Of a stretch of 44,884 nucleotides of DNA, positions 36,646-44,884 are shown in pieces (position 1 is the stretch's first letter; the number at the start of each line of letters is the position of its first letter). The translations under genes and the position numbers were made by a program. The notes under the pieces are model-generated. The model did no database searches. It saw nothing but the letters and a program-made list of their open reading frames with translations, and was not told the DNA's origin. Source of the DNA: Candidatus Pacearchaeota archaeon (lineage in GTDB: Archaea > Nanobdellota > Nanobdellia > Pacearchaeales > GW2011-AR1); contig JALUUW010000031.1 in NCBI GenBank assembly GCA_027021195.1, forward strand, positions 1 to 44,884. The letters run 5' to 3'.

Positions 36646-37239
36646 ATGAAACTATTTAAATACCTTTCCGCATTAAGGTACATGAGAAACGCGGAAAAAA
36701 AATTATCCGGTGCAAAAAGGCCTTTTATAAGCATCTCAATGAGATACCTTATTCTTGCTGCAGTGGCCTTTCCCAACCTCTATATTTTCTATCTGATATT
36801 CACTCCTCTTACTGCCTATCCATCTTATTTTGCTCTTAAATTGTTTTTTGACGCCTCTCTGGTTAATGGAACTATTATTAAAATAGGCTCTTCAGTCATT
36901 GAGCTTATAGAGGCATGCATCGCGGGCTCTGCCTATTATCTTTTGCTTATACTCAACCTTTCAACTCCTGGAATAAGGCCTCTGAAAAGGACAGTGATGA
37001 TTCTTCTGTCATTTGCCTTTTTTTTGCTGATAAATCTTTCCAGAATAATTTTCTTGAGTTTTCTTTTTATTTTTGATTCTGCATGGTTTGACATCTCTCA
37101 TAAAGTGTTTTGGTATTTCGGAAGCAGCATTTTTGTCATTATTATCTGGTTTGCGAATGTGAAGATATTCGCAATTAAGGATATCCCTGTCTATTCAGAC
37201 ATAAAATTTCTTTGGAAAGAGGCTATGAAAAGAAATTAA
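36646..37239 (+). CDS. Archaeosortase/exosortase-like membrane protein
   Basis: Multi-TM; ELIEACIAGSAYYLLLILNL (Cys), LLINLSRIIFLSFLF (NxxR), FDISHKVFWYFGS (His) in archaeosortase order. Confidence 0.65.
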   Translation: MKLFKYLSALRYMRNAEKKLSGAKRPFISISMRYLILAAVAFPNLYIFYLIFTPLTAYPSYFALKLFFDASLVNGTIIKIGSSVIELIEACIAGSAYYLLLILNLSTPGIRPLKRTVMILLSFAFFLLINLSRIIFLSFLFIFDSAWFDISHKVFWYFGSSIFVIIIWFANVKIFAIKDIPVYSDIKFLWKEAMKRN

Positions 37240-37702
37240 TGGCTCCGAGAGTTCCAAGAAGTATGAGTGTTCCGGCAATTACCACTCCAATAGAGATTGC
37301 TGTGATGCTTTTTTTCCTGTCAAGATTAAGCAGCCATGAAACAAGGCATCCTGTCCATGCTCCTGTTCCTGGAAGAGGCACTGCAACAAACAGAACAAGG
37401 GCAATAAACCCAAGATTATTGTATTTTGCCTCAAATTTTCCTGCTTTTTTTTGAAACCTATTTAGATATGCCTCAAAAGCTCTCCTATAATATCTGAAGT
37501 TCATGAAGATTCCATGCAGGTTGTCTAAAAAATAAAATACAAAGAATATTAGAAGGATGTTTAAGAGTATGATTAATGGAAAGATGAATGGTATTGGGAT
37601 GTTGTGCTTTATGGAGTAGATTATTGCTACAGGAAGGCCAGCCCTTAGCTCAGTTACAGGCATTACAGTGAGAATAAGCGCATAGAGAAGTTTTAAATCC
37701 AT
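37223..37702 (-). CDS. Small multidrug export protein family (COG2426-like)
   Basis: MPVTELRAGLPVAIIYSI; LFVAVPLPGTGAWTGCLVSWLLNLDRKKSITAISIGVVIAGTLI. Confidence 0.82.
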   Translation of the reverse strand: MDLKLLYALILTVMPVTELRAGLPVAIIYSIKHNIPIPFIFPLIILLNILLIFFVFYFLDNLHGIFMNFRYYRRAFEAYLNRFQKKAGKFEAKYNNLGFIALVLFVAVPLPGTGAWTGCLVSWLLNLDRKKSITAISIGVVIAGTLILLGTLGAINFFS

Positions 37703-37707
37703 TTTGT

Positions 37708-38490
37708 TTAAGAGGGCTTTGCGGCATTAAGCCTTTCATTGACTTTGACAAAAGTCTCCATCATGAACCTTTCTGTAGCCATTAGAATCTCGCAGTTGTT
37801 GACATTAATATTGTAGCATGAAGGGCCGAACTGCTCAACTCCTGTCCTGTTTCCTTCCTGTATTCTTAAAAACATATATCTTCCCTGGCTGTCGCATCCG
37901 GCACTGTCGTCTTTCATAACATTCGCCCGAAGCATTTCAAACGGCTTTATCATGTTTGCAACAGCAATAACCCCGTCTCCGTTGCAATTAAAATCTTCAG
38001 TCATGTTGATTACCACGTTCTTCATTAAAGCCAGCTCTCCGTCAAAAGGAATGTCTTTTAGCTTTCTCGGGTCAGTTCTTATGTAAAAATTATAGTCTGC
38101 AATGTGCTGTCCTGTAACGCTTGAGTAAATCGGGAAGAATGTTCTGTATACAGTAAGGCACGGCTTTGCATCGCAATATCTTTCAGTATTAAACTTCACT
38201 CCGTTATACTCAAAGCTCTTTACAAAATAAGAAATCAAAAACAACGAAATAACAAAAACAATAATCACTCCGCACGCAATCAGGATATTTCTCAATATTC
38301 TATTCTCTTGAATTATCTGCTTTTTTGATGCAGGAGCTTTCTCAATTTCTCCGCAGGCTTTGATAATTTTTTCTTTTCCCCCTTTTTCAAGCTCAAAAAT
38401 CTCGCAAACCTCTTCTTTTTCATTCCTCTTTGACTTTGCAGGCTTTTTCAATCCTTTTTTCTTTTTTGCTTTTTCCTTCTTTTTTGCCAT
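37708..38490 (-). CDS. Membrane-anchored extracytoplasmic protein, paralogue of next gene
   Basis: Lys-rich cytosolic N-terminus, single TM, EYNGVKF..., Cys-containing ectodomain. Confidence 0.7.
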   Translation of the reverse strand: MAKKKEKAKKKKGLKKPAKSKRNEKEEVCEIFELEKGGKEKIIKACGEIEKAPASKKQIIQENRILRNILIACGVIIVFVISLFLISYFVKSFEYNGVKFNTERYCDAKPCLTVYRTFFPIYSSVTGQHIADYNFYIRTDPRKLKDIPFDGELALMKNVVINMTEDFNCNGDGVIAVANMIKPFEMLRANVMKDDSAGCDSQGRYMFLRIQEGNRTGVEQFGPSCYNINVNNCEILMATERFMMETFVKVNERLNAAKPS

Positions 38491-38523
38491 ACTCTTATCT
38501 CTTCTGAGCATTTATAAGATTTA

Positions 38524-39105
38524 TCATTCTATTCCCAACACTTTAAACAGAAACTTGTCTGTTAATCTGGTCAGGTTCCCGTAACCTCCCCTGATAAAGA
38601 CACAGCTGTCCTGCTGGATTATTTCAGTGTAGTTGCTTTCCTGTATTATTATGAAGTTGTCTCTGCAGGTTTTGATTGGAAGGCTTTCATCGCACTTTTT
38701 ATCGTCGGCATCAAAGCATGCCCTCTGCATTCTCTGAACAACCTGCCCCAGATTGGAGTAGATTTCTGACTCTGCCATTCGGCTGTCTGAGGAAACATAC
38801 AGGGGCTTTCCATAGTAATTATTCAGGTATTTGATTTCTGAATTTACGCTAATGTCTTTAGACTGGGATGGATTATTCCTGAAAACAAAATCAAAGTCCC
38901 CAATTCTTGTAAACCAGAACTCTCCCTGCTTTGCAAACTCAAAGCCATTGTAGCTGGTTTTTTGCGCGCTGCTTCCGGCATCCCTTCCCTGGAAAGAATA
39001 TCCCAAGACACTGAAGAACATTACAATTATGAGAATCCCTCCAAGAATAATCTGGTTTTTTGTTTTTTTTCTGCGTTCGTCTTTTTTTGAGGTTATTTTT
39101 CTCAT
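38524..39105 (-). CDS. Membrane-anchored extracytoplasmic protein, paralogue of previous gene
   Basis: Single N-terminal TM, SYNGFEF, DFDFVFRNNPSQSKDISVNSEIKYL, Cys-containing ectodomain. Confidence 0.7.
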   Translation of the reverse strand: MRKITSKKDERRKKTKNQIILGGILIIVMFFSVLGYSFQGRDAGSSAQKTSYNGFEFAKQGEFWFTRIGDFDFVFRNNPSQSKDISVNSEIKYLNNYYGKPLYVSSDSRMAESEIYSNLGQVVQRMQRACFDADDKKCDESLPIKTCRDNFIIIQESNYTEIIQQDSCVFIRGGYGNLTRLTDKFLFKVLGIE

Positions 39106-39216
39106 ATAAGAGTTATTCTTTTGCCTCTATTTAAATTTTATTGGTGGATTTTAAGAGACTATCGTCATGCAAATGAAAAATAAAAAAGAAGAAAAATTAA
39201 AAAATAAAAAAACGGT

Positions 39217-41847
39217 TTATGCAGTTTCTGTTGTAACCAGCTCGGCGCTTGTTGAAGTTGTTCCGATATATTTCTTACCAGAACTTGTGTCAACAGTCTG
39301 CGTTGTCAGATACTTTGCAGCATTTACAGTGTCTGCAGCTTCGTAACCAGCAACAACCAATGCAATCTTTCCAGTAGTGTAAACATCTGCTACACTTTCA
39401 ATCAGGAATTGTCCTGATCCAACATTAGTTTTTTCTGTAAAGCTTGCACCGCATGCCGGACCTGAGAAGCCCAACACTTTAGCAGCAACAGAGTTGATAC
39501 AACTTCCACCTACAACAATCAGGTTCTTTGAGCTTACTGAAGCAACTTCAGAGTCCTTTACAAGAACCTCTCCAAGCTGAGCTGCTGTTCCTGTTGTAGC
39601 AGCCGCGCCTGCAGTGATTGAAGCAGCTTCCTCAGCCAAGTATATCTGAGCGTATAACTGCTCATCAGGATAGCTGATTGTAGCACTCTTCTGGTCTGAA
39701 TCACTGCTGTCAGTTGTTATAATAGTACCCCAGAGATCAGCTTCTTTCTGTATTTTGCTGTCTCCTGGCATTGTGTGCTCCCATGAAGAGCTGTCAGAGC
39801 CCCAGGTTCTTTCAACATCGTCAACACCAATTCCATCGTCTGATGTTGCACCTGCTTCAAGCTTAACAATAAGTGCCTGATACTCATTGTTGTCATCTTT
39901 TTCTTCAAAGATGATTAAAGCAGGGTCTTCGATGTTAGAGCCTCCGACATCCTGAAGATATACTTTTGACTGGTTTTTCGTACCTGTAGATGTAATGTTG
40001 TAAGTCAGCTGGCCAACTGTTACTGTGAAGGAACTAGTAGATACATTTGTCTGTACTTGCGAAACACTTCCTCCAGCAGTAAAGTTCCATACTGATGTTC
40101 CTGCAAAAGTTATAGATGTCACGTCAGTGTACCCGTCACCATCAGGGAATCTTAGTCCAGCTAAATCACTGCCGCTTCCGTCCCAGTCAGCCAAGTTGAT
40201 TGTCTGCGGCTGGTAGAAAGCAAGCTTTGCTCCCTTGCTGGTCTGTATTGTCGGATAGATGACTGCGTTGTTTCCGCTACTGTCCGGATAATTAAGCCTT
40301 ACAACATAATCTTCAGAAGCGTTGTTTGAGTCTCCTGTCATTGTTACATCATAAGACTTTCCGCCAACTGACAAAGTACCAACACCGTCAGAAGTCCATG
40401 TTGTTTCAAGGACATCTCCGGAAAATACATCTGTAAATTTGGCTCTGTCATTGGTTGTTCCAGTAGTAGCGTTATTCACTGAAGTCAGCTTCAGCAAATA
40501 GCCTTCATCTTCATTTCCAACAACAACATACTCGTTGTATCTGACAGGCTGCTTTTCAAAGACAGTGATGTTCCTGTTGTCATCATCCTTTACAAGCTTC
40601 ATTCCAGTGGAAAGGTTCTTTGCAAACAGGATTGTTTTTTCTGTTCCCCTGTGGTCAGCAAAAGTAACCTCCATTTTATCATCACCGGAATTTCCAACAG
40701 TTATTGTTTCTCTTGCTGCTGAATCGCTTCCAATGTTCAATCCTGCAAAATCAAGCTTGAAGGTCTTGAATACAGGATCAGTGAAAGACTCTCCAACTTT
40801 TATAGCATCCTTGTCTGATTCCGGAGCAACAACACTTACAACTAATTTAGTCATAGCATCAGTTCCTCCAGTGAAGTATGCATAGGCACCGTCAATAACA
40901 GTGTCATCTTCACCCATTGTTATCTCCTGGCCGTTTGACATAGTTATCTTTTCAGCGCCTGCTACAATTGATGCAGACAATTTAATGTTTGTCTCATCTG
41001 CATTTGTTACAGCAATGGTTATTCCATTAACTTTCTTGGACTGAGCTTCATTGATTTCTTTGCTTTCGCTCGTTCCAGCGCTGTTTGTAACTCTTATTGT
41101 AGCAGCAGTGTCTGAAGCTGATACAAGCTCAATAGTGTAAGTCTCTCCAGCAATAGTTACGTCTGCTGTAGGGTTGTCGCTGTCAAGGCTTAGCTTTTCA
41201 GCGCTCTGCAGCAACACAAGATTTGTTGTGTCTGTTGCTGAGCCTACAGTAAACTTCTGTCCGAACAAGGTTATTGTTTCACCCTCTGAATCAGCGTGAG
41301 TGAAGTTCACAGCCTTGCTGAAAGTTGCTGTTGCATTGTATATGTAATTAGCACTGCTTGTACTAAGCTTCAATCCGAAATCAGGGTCATCAGAGCTTGT
41401 AGGCTGCTTTTCAAAAGTAACTCTTGGGTTGCTTCCAATGTCTATAGTTTGAGTTATTGAAGCATCAACATTCCCAGAGAAACTTTGGTCTGCAAGAACT
41501 GTCGGAAGGTCTGATTTTGTCAGTACTGTTTTAACAGTATTTAAATTGTCATTGATGTACAGCTTTGTACCCCCAGTGAACAGTCCAACAGCCTCACCTG
41601 TAATAGCAGCGCTTGTTCCAGTAACACTTGCACCCATTTTAGACTGCAGGTTAGTCTGAATGTTTCCTGCCTGAATTATGTCTAAAGTGGATACTCCTGC
41701 CCCTGTACCATAAACAACTGCTACATCTGCTGTGTTTCCAACAACAAAAGGAGCTGGATAGTTTGCAGCAGCAGCAACACCAACTGACATCCCTGTCAAT
41801 AAAGCACTAGTTGCAATCGCCGAGATTTTTCTAAAATTAAATCTCAT
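39217..41847 (-). CDS. S-layer protein
   Basis: 876 aa, Thr/Ser/Ala-rich; signal peptide then NYPAPFVVGNTADVAVVYGTGAGVSTLDIIQAGNIQTNLQ; strong SD AGGAGGT (41856-41862). Confidence 0.87.
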   Translation of the reverse strand: MRFNFRKISAIATSALLTGMSVGVAAAANYPAPFVVGNTADVAVVYGTGAGVSTLDIIQAGNIQTNLQSKMGASVTGTSAAITGEAVGLFTGGTKLYINDNLNTVKTVLTKSDLPTVLADQSFSGNVDASITQTIDIGSNPRVTFEKQPTSSDDPDFGLKLSTSSANYIYNATATFSKAVNFTHADSEGETITLFGQKFTVGSATDTTNLVLLQSAEKLSLDSDNPTADVTIAGETYTIELVSASDTAATIRVTNSAGTSESKEINEAQSKKVNGITIAVTNADETNIKLSASIVAGAEKITMSNGQEITMGEDDTVIDGAYAYFTGGTDAMTKLVVSVVAPESDKDAIKVGESFTDPVFKTFKLDFAGLNIGSDSAARETITVGNSGDDKMEVTFADHRGTEKTILFAKNLSTGMKLVKDDDNRNITVFEKQPVRYNEYVVVGNEDEGYLLKLTSVNNATTGTTNDRAKFTDVFSGDVLETTWTSDGVGTLSVGGKSYDVTMTGDSNNASEDYVVRLNYPDSSGNNAVIYPTIQTSKGAKLAFYQPQTINLADWDGSGSDLAGLRFPDGDGYTDVTSITFAGTSVWNFTAGGSVSQVQTNVSTSSFTVTVGQLTYNITSTGTKNQSKVYLQDVGGSNIEDPALIIFEEKDDNNEYQALIVKLEAGATSDDGIGVDDVERTWGSDSSSWEHTMPGDSKIQKEADLWGTIITTDSSDSDQKSATISYPDEQLYAQIYLAEEAASITAGAAATTGTAAQLGEVLVKDSEVASVSSKNLIVVGGSCINSVAAKVLGFSGPACGASFTEKTNVGSGQFLIESVADVYTTGKIALVVAGYEAADTVNAAKYLTTQTVDTSSGKKYIGTTSTSAELVTTETA

Positions 41848-41883
41848 CTTTTTAAACCTCCTTTCACCTGTATTGAAATTAAT

Positions 41884-41981
41884 GTCGCCTATGGCAACTT
41901 TTTCTCAACAAACCAATCATAGGGAAAACTGTTTTGTTGAGAGTGTTTATTTCTTATTCCCTATAGAACACCCAACGGTGT
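41884..41981 (-). promoter_or_regulatory. Structured 5' UTR of the S-layer mRNA with interleaved stems
   Basis: Perfect stems TCTCAACAAA/TTTGTTGAGA and ATAGGGAA/TTCCCTAT are interleaved; flanking hairpins GTTGCC-ATA-GGCGAC and ACACC-GTTG-GGTGT. Confidence 0.55.
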
Positions 41982-42240
41982 AAAATTCTAAATTAGGTTT
42001 CCTTTAAAAAGCTTGCTGTGCTCTTTTGGATTTTTATACGTAAATGCGCTATTTTTGAGGTTTTATTTATAAGTATTGCGGTACTACTTGTTCATTAAAA
42101 CATATATTGGATTTTCTAAAAACAAAACATTTATTAACATATGGTAAATAAATATATCATATATGAAATTTCAATATATATGCATATAATATATGTTGCA
42201 ATTATCTAATTAAAAATAACATATATCACTTTCCGACGAG

Positions 42241-42594
42241 ATGGCAAGAACAAAAGTAAGAGAAATAACAATAACTGAATCTAAAGGAACATTCTCAATT
42301 TTCAGAAAACCAGGAATATCAAAAAAAGACTATGATTTTGAGGGAATTTCTGCCTTAAGGAGCCTTTTAAGCAACGAGAAAGCAAGGATATTAAATGTAA
42401 TTAAAACAGAAAAACCGCGCTCAATTTATGAGCTCGCAAAAAAACTTGACAGGGGCTTTAAGTCTGTAAGTGATGATATCAAGCTTCTTGAGAGATTTGG
42501 CTTTGTTGAGCTGATTGAAGAGAGAACCAAAAAAAGAATACGGCACAGGCCCGAAGTAACTGTGGATACTATAACAATCCACCTTAATGTTTAA
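42241..42594 (+). CDS. Winged-HTH transcriptional regulator (HVO_A0114/MarR-like)
   Basis: ALRSLLSNEKARILNVIKTEKPRSIYELAKKLDRGFKSVSDDIKLLERFGFVELIEERTKKRIRHRPEVTVDTITIHL. Confidence 0.78.
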   Translation: MARTKVREITITESKGTFSIFRKPGISKKDYDFEGISALRSLLSNEKARILNVIKTEKPRSIYELAKKLDRGFKSVSDDIKLLERFGFVELIEERTKKRIRHRPEVTVDTITIHLNV

Positions 42595-43091
42595 TAATAT
42601 GCTTTGAAGGTTATCTCCACAGAATTTCCGGCCTTAAAAAAATCCTGCGAGGAGCCTCTTGAATTTTTAGTGATATTCCCCTCTTTTATAGAAATTATTG
42701 TCTTCTTTTCAGAAATAATTTCCAAGTCAAATCCTTTTAGAGGCCTTCCTTCTTCAATCTTCCAGCTTTCTTTTCCAATTTCTGTTAATGTTGAGTTTAA
42801 GACATCGCAGGCATCTCTTCCATCAGCGCATTCTTCATTGTCTATGCATCTAAACACCAGCTTTTGTATTGGAAGATATTCAATATTGTCTTTGCAGTCT
42901 GAAGTATACTGGAGAAATGCCTGAATAAAGCTGTCAACTTCATAGCTCTCAACAGTTTCTTTTTGCGGCTGCCTGAGCGAAATCCCAAGGAATACAAGCA
43001 GTATAACTGCAACTATAATTATTATGAGTGCAAACCCTATCATCTCCTCCTGCGAACGCTTAGAGGAAACAAATTTATCCTTTTTTTTCAT
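42591..43091 (-). CDS. Pilin-like membrane-anchored secreted protein
   Basis: KRSQEEMIGFALIIIIVAVILLVFLG N-terminal hydrophobic helix; Cys-containing ectodomain. Confidence 0.6.
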   Translation of the reverse strand: MKKKDKFVSSKRSQEEMIGFALIIIIVAVILLVFLGISLRQPQKETVESYEVDSFIQAFLQYTSDCKDNIEYLPIQKLVFRCIDNEECADGRDACDVLNSTLTEIGKESWKIEEGRPLKGFDLEIISEKKTIISIKEGNITKNSRGSSQDFFKAGNSVEITFKAYY

Positions 43092-43615
43092 TTTCCATTA
43101 TAACTGACCATAAGCCTGGCCATCTCACATTTATCATAGACCTCTCCCTCAAAAGAGCCTTTCCGGCATAATGAGACAAAATTTGAGTATTCTGATGCAA
43201 TCTCTCTGGGAAAAATCCTTATAAAATTGCAGTTTGGGTAATTTGCGATAGTGCATTCAGTATTTTTTGATGTTTTTGGATAGATTTTTCTTATTTCTAT
43301 GTTTTGGACATCCCAGAATCCAGAATATCTTTCTATATTCTCCTTCAGCATCATAACTTTGTCTGCGTCAATGCAGTTTAGCTTGGTATTGCCAAAAGCC
43401 TTTCCGCATGAAAATTCAGGAGAGTTTGCCAGTTTTGTAACAAGAAGAAGAGCGTTTTTTTCTTCAAGAGCTGATGCTGAATCTTTTAATTCAGAAAATT
43501 TAAAGACCAATACAAACATTCCTGCAAGTGCAAAAAAAAGAGTAATTGCAAGAAGCATAAACACCATTTGCTGTATTTTTAATTGCGCTCTTTTAAGGGA
43601 TTTTTTGTTTCTCAT
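43088..43615 (-). CDS. Pilin-like/minor-pilin-like membrane-anchored protein
   Basis: KIQQMVFMLLAITLFFALAGMFVLVFKFSEL; Cys-containing ectodomain; stop/start overlap with neighbour. Confidence 0.55.
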   Translation of the reverse strand: MRNKKSLKRAQLKIQQMVFMLLAITLFFALAGMFVLVFKFSELKDSASALEEKNALLLVTKLANSPEFSCGKAFGNTKLNCIDADKVMMLKENIERYSGFWDVQNIEIRKIYPKTSKNTECTIANYPNCNFIRIFPREIASEYSNFVSLCRKGSFEGEVYDKCEMARLMVSYNGK

Positions 43616-43616
43616 T

Positions 43617-44552
43617 TTACCATAATTTGCAGTCTGCAAGGCTATTTTTTTCTTTTATTGTTTCTGCAATATTTTTTATTGATACGAGCTGTGCAGAGCC
43701 TGTCAGGCTGTTTGCCATATTTCCAAGAATCAACAAGTCTGATTTCAGGTTTGAATTGCATCCGGTTCTTGAAACAAATTCGGCCTTGTCTTTGTAAATC
43801 AATGCCAGATTTCCAGCCCTTTTCATAAGCCTTTTCAGCTGGCATTCGTAAATAAGAGGATCTGCAAAAATAGCGGCATACATTAAAGAGTCTTCTTCAA
43901 AATACATTTTTTTCTTCCCCTTTTCAACATATTTTGAGTTGTAATTGACATTAACATCGCATTTTTTCTTGTTTGCAAACCCAAAACAGACCATGGCAGC
44001 TTCTTCTGAGCCTGAGCAGTTTTCCAGAATAAGGTTTTTCTGCCCAAGCGCTGAAATTTCATCTTTGATTTTTTCAGGGGCATTGAAGAAGCAGTACTTT
44101 TCTTCAGAGGAAGTAAGATAAATTAAGTCAGCCACCTTAAAGGGAAATTTAAAAGGCTTTGAAAATAAGTGGAATTTCCTGCCTTCAGCATATTCACCTG
44201 AAAAAATATATTTGTTTGAAAATCCGACATTTACGTCAGTGTCAGTCCACTCATTGAAGCTTTTTTGCGATACTTTTATTATCTGCCTCCCAAAAGCCCC
44301 GCTGCTGCTGCATTTGTTGTAGATTCTTGTTTCTGCCGGAAGGCTTAAAGAATTGCTTTTTCCTGTCTCAAACCCTGTCTCAAGAGGATTCAGCAGAACT
44401 CCGATTTCTTTTGCAGTTTTGGCATCAATAGCTGTGCGCTCTGTCTTTACAATTTTTGTTGTTGCAAAAACAGCAAGAAATAATATAACAGCCCCTACAA
44501 TGATGGCAAAAAGCCATGCAAATGATATCTGCAAGTAGGCCTCTTTTTTCAT
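43617..44552 (-). CDS. Membrane-anchored secreted protein of the same cassette
   Basis: MKKEAYLQISFAWLFAIIVGAVILFLAVFATTKIV; 311 aa, multiple Cys. Confidence 0.6.
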   Translation of the reverse strand: MKKEAYLQISFAWLFAIIVGAVILFLAVFATTKIVKTERTAIDAKTAKEIGVLLNPLETGFETGKSNSLSLPAETRIYNKCSSSGAFGRQIIKVSQKSFNEWTDTDVNVGFSNKYIFSGEYAEGRKFHLFSKPFKFPFKVADLIYLTSSEEKYCFFNAPEKIKDEISALGQKNLILENCSGSEEAAMVCFGFANKKKCDVNVNYNSKYVEKGKKKMYFEEDSLMYAAIFADPLIYECQLKRLMKRAGNLALIYKDKAEFVSRTGCNSNLKSDLLILGNMANSLTGSAQLVSIKNIAETIKEKNSLADCKLW

Positions 44553-44563
44553 TTAATTTTCTC

Positions 44564-44884
44564 TTATTTAGTTATTGTAACCAAAGCCTCTCCATACTCT
44601 TTCTTTAGTGTAAGCTTCAGCTTCCCCTTAATGCTCTTCAAACAGAATGGATTTTCGTCTTCAGTTATTTTTTTGATGTCAATGTGCCTCACTTCTTTTG
44701 AGTCAAGCCCTTCTGCAGACCCGACAGGCAGGAAAAACATGTTTTCTTTTTCATAATATATCTGGTTTAGCCCCGCATAAAATTTTTTATTTATTCCTCT
44801 TGCACTCTCTGAGAGGTCTGCAAAACACACATACTTTATCTTTCCAGGAAGAATGTATTCTTTTTCCTGTTCTCCCTGAAAGCC
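44564..44884 (-). CDS. C-terminal part of a further cassette gene (runs off window edge)
   Basis: Frame stays open to window end (GFQGEQEKEYILPGKIKYVCFADLSESARGINKKFY...); ORF-track start is an internal GTG. Confidence 0.6.
   Translation of the reverse strand, partial: GFQGEQEKEYILPGKIKYVCFADLSESARGINKKFYAGLNQIYYEKENMFFLPVGSAEGLDSKEVRHIDIKKITEDENPFCLKSIKGKLKLTLKKEYGEALVTITK

Noticed and set aside
40535-40885. ORFs opposite the S-layer gene
   Set aside because: Shadow ORFs; the sense gene has signal peptide, SD and S-layer N-terminal motif.
42100-42240. ATATAT-rich tract as a possible replication origin
   Set aside because: No Orc1/Cdc6 gene or ORB-like repeats nearby; divergent promoter explains it better.
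1-44884. CRISPR arrays, insertion sequences, integrases, rRNA genes
   Set aside because: No regularly spaced direct repeats, transposase/integrase motifs or rRNA-like GC-rich stretches seen by eye on either strand.

Overview
AT-rich archaeal chromosome segment. Gene content and small compact genes suggest a DPANN, Pacearchaeota/Woesearchaeota-like lineage (inference). Left third: a long minus-strand ribosomal protein operon (uL3-uL4-uL23-uL2-uS19-uL22-uS3-uL29-aIF1-uS17-uL14-uL24-eS4-uL5-uS14-uS8-uL6 partial). Middle: the uL1-uL10(P0)-P1 operon, split from SecE-Spt5-uL11, plus FtsZ, SepF, aIF5A, eL40, eL43, Rpo12, prefoldin beta, AMP phosphorylase, an XPD/DinG-like helicase, a Taw1-like radical SAM enzyme, a site-2 protease and tRNA-Ser(UGA) and tRNA-Pro(UGG). 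Right third: a cell-surface region with a subtilase, a small secreted protein sharing its C-terminal module, two membrane-anchored secreted proteins, an archaeosortase-like membrane protein, a PAP2-like phosphatase, an S-layer protein and a pilin-like cassette. Leads most worth checking: (1) an archaeosortase-like protein with two in-window proteins sharing an IPxxITG + TM + basic-tail C-terminus; (2) an interleaved (pseudoknot-capable) stem pair plus hairpins in the S-layer mRNA leader; (3) a structured leader starting at the predicted transcription start of the uL1 operon; (4) a Dph2 homologue lacking its first domain; (5) a beta-rich module shared by the subtilase and its neighbour. All family calls come from reading motifs; no searches were run.
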